From a virus: 26,184 nt of DNA. The stretch covers positions 1 to 26,184 of IMG/VR virus record IMGVR_UViG_3300017782_000185, one strand, 5' to 3'. Both the position numbers and the translations under genes were made by a program. Under the pieces are notes generated by a model. The model searched no databases and was not told the DNA's origin. It saw only the letters and a program-made list of their open reading frames with translations. Shown piece after piece: positions 21,231 to 26,184 of the stretch; within the stretch, counting starts at the first letter, position 1; each line of letters begins with the position of its first letter.

Positions 21231-23159
21231 ATGAGACAACAAGATTACAAAATGGTGCAGGGTGGTAACACCCGCGTAAACATGAGCGCAGGAGCGGCAA
21301 GCCAAGCTGGTAATGCTATGGCGAAGCTTGGGCAGACACTGGCGCAGACTGGTCAAGATGTTTCAAAGATAATGGAGGCTACTGTGGACGCACAAGAGCG
21401 CACAGACCTTATTCGTGCAAAGCAGAAGTGGAAGGAAATACAAGCCAAGCAGAACATCTTTCAAGACAAGAACAAGCGTGACCCGCTCCTCTGGGACGAG
21501 AACAGACAGAAGCTAATGAAGGAGTTTGATGCCTACAATAACGGCATTAAAACATACACCAAAAATGGTCAATTAAACCTGCAACTTTCAAAAGAAGCAT
21601 GGGCTAGTGACTTTGAATACGGCACGCTACAAGGGATGCAGAAGCGCATCAACATGAACCTAGCTGATGAGACTCTGGCGAATGTCAAGCTCTCCTTAGC
21701 AAACAAGAATCCCGAAGAAGCGTCAATGGCACTAGATCAAGGCAGAAGGAGTTTGACTGCTGATACTATCGCTAATGCTGAAATTCAAATTAAAAAAGGT
21801 TACGACATCCAAAGAATGGACGATGCCAAAGACCTAGCCAGCGCAGACCCTCAAAAGTATCTAGAAGGAATACCCGATTTAAAAGGTTATTCTAGAGACG
21901 AAAAAGACAAGCTGTATAGTTACACTGCAAACAAAAGAAACGTGCAAGCAAGAGAGCAACTGGACGCACTTGACGAGGCTATGCTTACTGGAGACGGAGT
22001 TTCGCTAGAGGACTTTGACAGTATGCAAGAGCAGGGCTTGTTCAGCCAAGTGGGCGATGGTGACATCATGAAACTTCGCAATGGCATGGAGAGAAATCTC
22101 CCGCTTACTAATGTCGAGCTTTCTGAAATAAACGGCATCCTAGCCAAGCTGTCAGAGAAGCGCAAGGAGATGACCGAAGAAGATTACTTACAATACTATA
22201 ACAGTCAATCAGTAGAGATTAGATCCATGATCGGCACACACAAGGGCTACGGCTACATCACCGCAGACCTATACCGACACAACCCATACCAAAAAGGGGG
22301 TGAAAATCTGCAGTCTAAAAATATTGCTAGTAACAACGATGAGCTGAAAGCACTTGCTGAATACCATTTAAAAGCTTTAAACTTTTCACCGCAGGTTTCT
22401 GATGACACTTGGGACAATCTTTCTTTAATGGAGAAGAATAAAGCATCACAACGACAACGTGACTTTTTGCGTGAAGGCAGGGAGTTTATTGATAAAAATC
22501 CAGATGCGACATCAACAGAAGTCAGGGCATGGGTAAGTAAGAAAATGAACGAACAAAGTGCTGTTAATGAATACAGCCCAAGCAATTCATCTATCCGCAG
22601 TGGTAACACAGAGCCACTGAAAAAGAAGATAAACACGCACGGAGGAAGAAGACATATGCTTAAGAACAAGTCTTTGAAGCAACAGCAAATGGATACGTCT
22701 ACAGGCAAGGTGTCTAATAAAGCCAACTTCGGTGGGTCTTCTGGGTGGGCTGGTGGTAATACCAGAAAAGAAGTAGAGAGAAACTTGGTTGCTGTGGAGT
22801 CCCCATCTGGTGCATCCTTCAAGGTCAACAAGACAGTGGCTGGCAACTTCCAATCTTTTCTGCAAGAGCTTGAAAACGAGGTAGGTTATCAAATTAAACC
22901 AAGTTCAAGTGCTGGCTACAACTGGCGCAACAAGCGTGGCAAAAAGAGTCTTTCTCAACATTCTTACGGAAATGCTATTGACATTAACTGGGATGAGAAT
23001 AAAGCTTTCTGGGGTGGTGACGATGCTATCAGTGAAATACCAAACATTGATCAGATAGCGGCAAAGCACGGACTTGTATGGGGAGGCTCATGGAAGAACA
23101 AAGACACAATGCAATTTGAGTATCACCCCTCAACAGGAGTCCCCGCAAGAGGAATCTAA
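21231..23159 (+). CDS. Internal virion protein with C-terminal M15-like peptidase domain
   Basis: A 642-aa protein in the gp15 position. Residues 1 to about 500 are helical and Gln/Lys-rich (AMAKLGQTLAQTGQDVSKIM; many Asn and Asp), a likely core-forming part. The last ~100 residues look like a VanY/M15-type peptidase that cuts peptidoglycan cross-bridges: YNWRNKRGKKSLSQHSYGNAIDIN with His577 and Asp584, then HGLVWGGSW and the closing motif. The usual final 'DxMHFE' zinc-binding His is replaced by Gln (KDTMQFEY, Gln628). His632 four residues on could take over. The domain would help cross the cell wall on entry. Head role is inferred from position; enzyme family is firm, activity uncertain. 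Confidence 0.78.
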   Translation: MRQQDYKMVQGGNTRVNMSAGAASQAGNAMAKLGQTLAQTGQDVSKIMEATVDAQERTDLIRAKQKWKEIQAKQNIFQDKNKRDPLLWDENRQKLMKEFDAYNNGIKTYTKNGQLNLQLSKEAWASDFEYGTLQGMQKRINMNLADETLANVKLSLANKNPEEASMALDQGRRSLTADTIANAEIQIKKGYDIQRMDDAKDLASADPQKYLEGIPDLKGYSRDEKDKLYSYTANKRNVQAREQLDALDEAMLTGDGVSLEDFDSMQEQGLFSQVGDGDIMKLRNGMERNLPLTNVELSEINGILAKLSEKRKEMTEEDYLQYYNSQSVEIRSMIGTHKGYGYITADLYRHNPYQKGGENLQSKNIASNNDELKALAEYHLKALNFSPQVSDDTWDNLSLMEKNKASQRQRDFLREGREFIDKNPDATSTEVRAWVSKKMNEQSAVNEYSPSNSSIRSGNTEPLKKKINTHGGRRHMLKNKSLKQQQMDTSTGKVSNKANFGGSSGWAGGNTRKEVERNLVAVESPSGASFKVNKTVAGNFQSFLQELENEVGYQIKPSSSAGYNWRNKRGKKSLSQHSYGNAIDINWDENKAFWGGDDAISEIPNIDQIAAKHGLVWGGSWKNKDTMQFEYHPSTGVPARGI

Positions 23160-23169
23160 ACTTTATAAC

Positions 23170-26100
23170 ATGGCAAACGAACTAGACCAAATCACTGGTG
23201 GCTTAGAGGAGAACATAGCTCTTAGTAACATACGCAAGCAGAAGGCGGAAGAACAAGCGAATCAGCACGAACAGCTACGCAGTGAGTTTGACGATTACGC
23301 CAGAGGTGGCACAGGCGATCCGCTAGACATGAATCGTGTGGAGGCATACAAGAACCAAGTGCCGTCACATATGTTTCAAGCTTCACTGTATAAGCTACAG
23401 GAGGAGACCTATCCAGTCGGAGAATCTTTTTCGACTCCTATCTTAGACAAGTATGTTGGGGATGACCCCAACGCCTACAAGGATTACGAGGCTTATGACA
23501 ACAGGCAAGCCAGCATGAATCGGGCTTACCGCATCAAGGACTACCACTATGGTATGTTTACGTATGACTCAAGGGCTGATTACCCCAACATGAATGATGA
23601 AGCTTATGAGATAATGTCTGTAGGTGGATATTTTTCTGAGATGTATAACAAGCCAATGGACGAGGTTGTTAAAAACATAGACACTTATGTGGGTATGTAT
23701 GGCAACCAGAAGAACATTAAAGACCCCAACATCAAATCTGTTTTTGATCAGATCAAAGGCGAGGTGTTTGACATGGGCGAGTCCATGAAGCGAGATGACC
23801 AGTATTGGTCAGAGGGATTGGATATGGCACTACGTGGCGAGTCCATTGAAAAGACAGTCACTGGCAAGCTGGGAACACCAGAGGGTGACAGGCAGGCTCA
23901 AGTCTACAGGATGGCGGCAGACTATATTTATGGTGAGTATGGCAACAACATCATTAAAGCTAAGGAGTATTTAACATTACTAGGTGAGGGGGACAAGCGT
24001 CCAGAGACACTAGACGCACGCAAGCCATCGGGTGCTGAGGTTCAAGGAAGACTGGCAATGGCGAACCAACTGATGGAAGAGTCACCAGAGGATCGTCAAG
24101 AAATACTCAGTCTTATATTTAAGCTGGCAGAGCTTGAGGGCGAAGAGGTCGAGGGTGCTGTCAACAGGGTGGCTAAGTCTATGCAGAGGGCTATTAGTGG
24201 GTCTATTGAAGATATCACCAGCGGAAGCACCAAGGCATTGCTTGACCCTAATGTGTTCATACCTAAAGCATTAGAGATTAAAGACGATAAGATCGCAGAA
24301 CCTTTACGTAAACGCACAGAGCTAATGCAAGACCTACGCATGGCACGCAACATCTACAAAGATATCGAAGCCCAAGGCACAGGCGAGATGATCGCACAGA
24401 CGACTGCGGCTAATATTCACTACGCAGGAATGTTTGCTTTAGGCTGGTCTGGCTTTGGTGCTATGGCTCTTGACATGGCATCTAAGCGTGATGAGCAGTT
24501 ACGCATTGAGTATCCCGACATGAGTCCAGACACTCGCTGGTCTATCTCTCAAGCTGATGCTGTAGTTGATGCATCACTGGAGCGGTTCAAGTATAAGATG
24601 GTGTTTAGTGGTTTCCCTACGCTGACTAAGTTTGTAGGTGGCACAGGAGTTAAACGAGCCGCAGGCGTGTTTGGAGTCCGAGTGGCATCCGCTCAAGCGA
24701 CTAATTACGCTGAGGAGGTTGCCCAAAACATGACCAATCCAATCTTCCATAAGATGTGGGTAGCCGCTGGTGCAGACATTCCAGACGTAACACAGGAGGA
24801 CTGGGACAGGAACTTCTGGATGATGGAGGATGGCGACAAAGTGCCATTCATTGATGGTGAGCTATTCGTTTCTCTACTCGGTATGTCAATGCTGGGCGCA
24901 GGTGGTCGTGGAGCATACGACAAGTTTGGTGGTGCTAACGTAAAGCGCATACTGGATGAAAAGGATAAGTTGCTTCTGCAAGGATTCCCAGAGGCACAGG
25001 CAGACGCTATTATCAAAGCGAACCAAACCGACACCACAAAAGCTTTCGAGATGTTCCAAGATGGTCTTGAGGACATGAGCCAGCAAGAGCGCAGAGCTAA
25101 CATGAATCAAGCCAAGGCTGATGGTGCAGACAGGCGTGTGCTTAAGGCTGAACTTGATGAGTATAAGCAACGTGTAGAAGAAGACGGCACAGAAGATGAC
25201 AAGGTAAATCTACGTGTTCGTGAAGCTCAGTTTGACTTTGCAATGAAATACGATGCTCACCTTGAGGAGCGTGAGGACGGACGCTGGGATTTTGTGTCAC
25301 CGAATACAGACGTTGCACCTAACCAAACATTTGAAACCAAGGAGCAGGCAGACGAGGCTATGCTACAGCACTACCACAAGGTAGATCAAATGTTCCTTGG
25401 AGCAATGGCAGAGCAGGCACAACGTATTGATGCCATGCCTAAAAACAAGGAGGCAATGAAGCTTGCGGTCAAGGAGCTTAAGGAGGCGCAGGCAAAGGCG
25501 GGGGTCGAGGCAGACATTGCACTAGATCAAGACCTCACTACCTTAGCGGAGTTTGGCGCACAGTCTAAAAAGAACATGGAGATTGCGCTAGAGCGTGTTC
25601 AGCACGAACTATTGCGTAAGAATATCTTGCGTCCAGCAACTGTCAAAGACCTTGAGGCGTGGACTATTAACGCACAGGTAACCCTAGCCAAGAACGGCAG
25701 AGGGTATGTCCAGAAGGTAGCCAAGGGCGGCAACATTGCTGATGTATACGAGGATGCCAGTGAGGGATTCCTTAAGACAATGATACACAAGGATGTAGTG
25801 TCAAAGGACTGGGTTAAGGATCAACTGTTTAAATACCAAAAGGACAGTGGTGATTCAGTAAAGTGGGGCTTTAAATCCGTTGAGGATATTACTGATGGTC
25901 GCATGGTAGAGGCATTTTCTGATTTGGCTAAAGCTAATCTATGGAACGCATCCAAAGACAACAAAATGGGCAAGCTGTCCAGCTTGATTCGTGCGTTAAA
26001 GCAGTTCTTCAAATCCATACTAGATGCCGCTGAGAGCTTACTCAAGCTACAGGCAGAGGGTAAGATTGACGCTGACTTCCAGACCTTACTCGACCAGTCT

Positions 26101-26184
26101 GTCGGACTTAACATGGACGAGCAGATCGCACGTAAAACACAGGAGGCGCAGAAAGAGATACTTGGTGATGTTGACACCACATCC
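23170..26184 (+). CDS. Large internal virion protein, gp16-like (open at right edge)
   Basis: An uninterrupted frame of 1005 codons that starts at ATG 23170 and runs off the window; the true length is greater. It lies last in the gp14-gp15-gp16-type row, so it probably corresponds to the largest ejected core protein (T7 gp16 is 1318 aa). It is mostly helical and acidic, with hydrophobic stretches near residues 410-432 (NIHYAGMFALGWSGFGAMAL) and 567-578 (LFVSLLGMSMLG) that could insert into membrane. A region near residues 810-880 (KNMEIALERVQHELLRKN, then IADVYEDASEGFLK) resembles segments of giant phage polyvalent proteins. No lytic transglycosylase signature was seen at the N-terminus. Function is inferred from position and size. 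Confidence 0.8.
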   Translation, partial: MANELDQITGGLEENIALSNIRKQKAEEQANQHEQLRSEFDDYARGGTGDPLDMNRVEAYKNQVPSHMFQASLYKLQEETYPVGESFSTPILDKYVGDDPNAYKDYEAYDNRQASMNRAYRIKDYHYGMFTYDSRADYPNMNDEAYEIMSVGGYFSEMYNKPMDEVVKNIDTYVGMYGNQKNIKDPNIKSVFDQIKGEVFDMGESMKRDDQYWSEGLDMALRGESIEKTVTGKLGTPEGDRQAQVYRMAADYIYGEYGNNIIKAKEYLTLLGEGDKRPETLDARKPSGAEVQGRLAMANQLMEESPEDRQEILSLIFKLAELEGEEVEGAVNRVAKSMQRAISGSIEDITSGSTKALLDPNVFIPKALEIKDDKIAEPLRKRTELMQDLRMARNIYKDIEAQGTGEMIAQTTAANIHYAGMFALGWSGFGAMALDMASKRDEQLRIEYPDMSPDTRWSISQADAVVDASLERFKYKMVFSGFPTLTKFVGGTGVKRAAGVFGVRVASAQATNYAEEVAQNMTNPIFHKMWVAAGADIPDVTQEDWDRNFWMMEDGDKVPFIDGELFVSLLGMSMLGAGGRGAYDKFGGANVKRILDEKDKLLLQGFPEAQADAIIKANQTDTTKAFEMFQDGLEDMSQQERRANMNQAKADGADRRVLKAELDEYKQRVEEDGTEDDKVNLRVREAQFDFAMKYDAHLEEREDGRWDFVSPNTDVAPNQTFETKEQADEAMLQHYHKVDQMFLGAMAEQAQRIDAMPKNKEAMKLAVKELKEAQAKAGVEADIALDQDLTTLAEFGAQSKKNMEIALERVQHELLRKNILRPATVKDLEAWTINAQVTLAKNGRGYVQKVAKGGNIADVYEDASEGFLKTMIHKDVVSKDWVKDQLFKYQKDSGDSVKWGFKSVEDITDGRMVEAFSDLAKANLWNASKDNKMGKLSSLIRALKQFFKSILDAAESLLKLQAEGKIDADFQTLLDQSVGLNMDEQIARKTQEAQKEILGDVDTTS

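Noticed and set aside
22253-22846. Long minus-strand ORF of 197 codons inside the internal virion gene
   Set aside because: It is a shadow of a strong plus-strand frame and lacks domain patterns; long antisense frames arise from the codon bias here.
1-26184. CRISPR array, insertion sequence, integrase or attachment site
   Set aside because: No regularly spaced direct repeats, transposase, integrase or tRNA-like attachment sequence was seen.

Overview
The window looks like about 26 kb of a lytic, podovirus-like (T7-type virion) double-stranded DNA phage genome. Nearly every gene is on the + strand. The virion genes follow the T7-type order: small and large terminase, head-tail connector (portal), scaffold, major capsid protein, tail tubular proteins A and B, then a run of internal virion proteins. 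No RNA polymerase, integrase, tRNA or lysis cassette is visible here. The replication part uses a DnaB-type helicase rather than a T7 gp4-type primase-helicase, and sigma70-like promoters are visible, so transcription is probably by the host polymerase, at least in part. A Gram-negative host is inferred from a possible outer-membrane barrel protein and from a peptidoglycan peptidase domain carried in the virion. Most start codons have no Shine-Dalgarno sequence and sit in A/T-rich leaders. The host genus cannot be read from the sequence.

Layout. 1-3306: replication and nuclease block: end of an HNH-type gene, a DUF1376-type replication protein, a 51-aa ORF, DnaB-like helicase, a PD-(D/E)XK-like nuclease and a zinc-finger HNH protein, all tightly overlapped. 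3307-5597: an accessory block of small genes in two units. Each unit is preceded by copies of the same 53-bp upstream element and each contains a terminator. 5598-7543: packaging genes, with promoters placed so that transcription would begin on the A of the ATG. 7544-10998: another such promoter, a small protein, portal, a Bbp19-like protein, a lysine-tailed protein and the scaffold. 10999-12315: a 1.3-kb unusual interval holding a terminator, a small + strand gene, a minus-strand DUF3820-like gene with its 3' end duplicated, decayed minus-strand reading frames, a string of hairpins, and then a strong promoter and structured leader. 12316-13780: major capsid and decoration-like protein, closed by a very strong terminator. 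13784-26184: tail tubular A fused to a long fibre, fibre chaperone-like protein, LamG-like lectin protein, a 35-aa gene, tail tubular B, a GNAT-like protein, and internal virion proteins. The last of these is open at the window edge after 1005 codons.

How it fits together. The terminase pair packages DNA through the portal into a shell built by scaffold and capsid protein. Tail tubular A and B form the short tail; the receptor-binding fibre appears to be attached covalently to the A ring. The gp14-, gp15- and gp16-like proteins are expected to be ejected to make a channel across the envelope, and the gp15-position protein carries an M15-type peptidase domain with an altered zinc-ligand position. 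Most promising for new biology: the three leaderless-type promoters, the tail tubular A-fibre fusion, the hairpin-rich interval with the minus-strand gene before the capsid gene, and the altered peptidase. All functional statements come from reading sequence patterns by eye; no database search was run.
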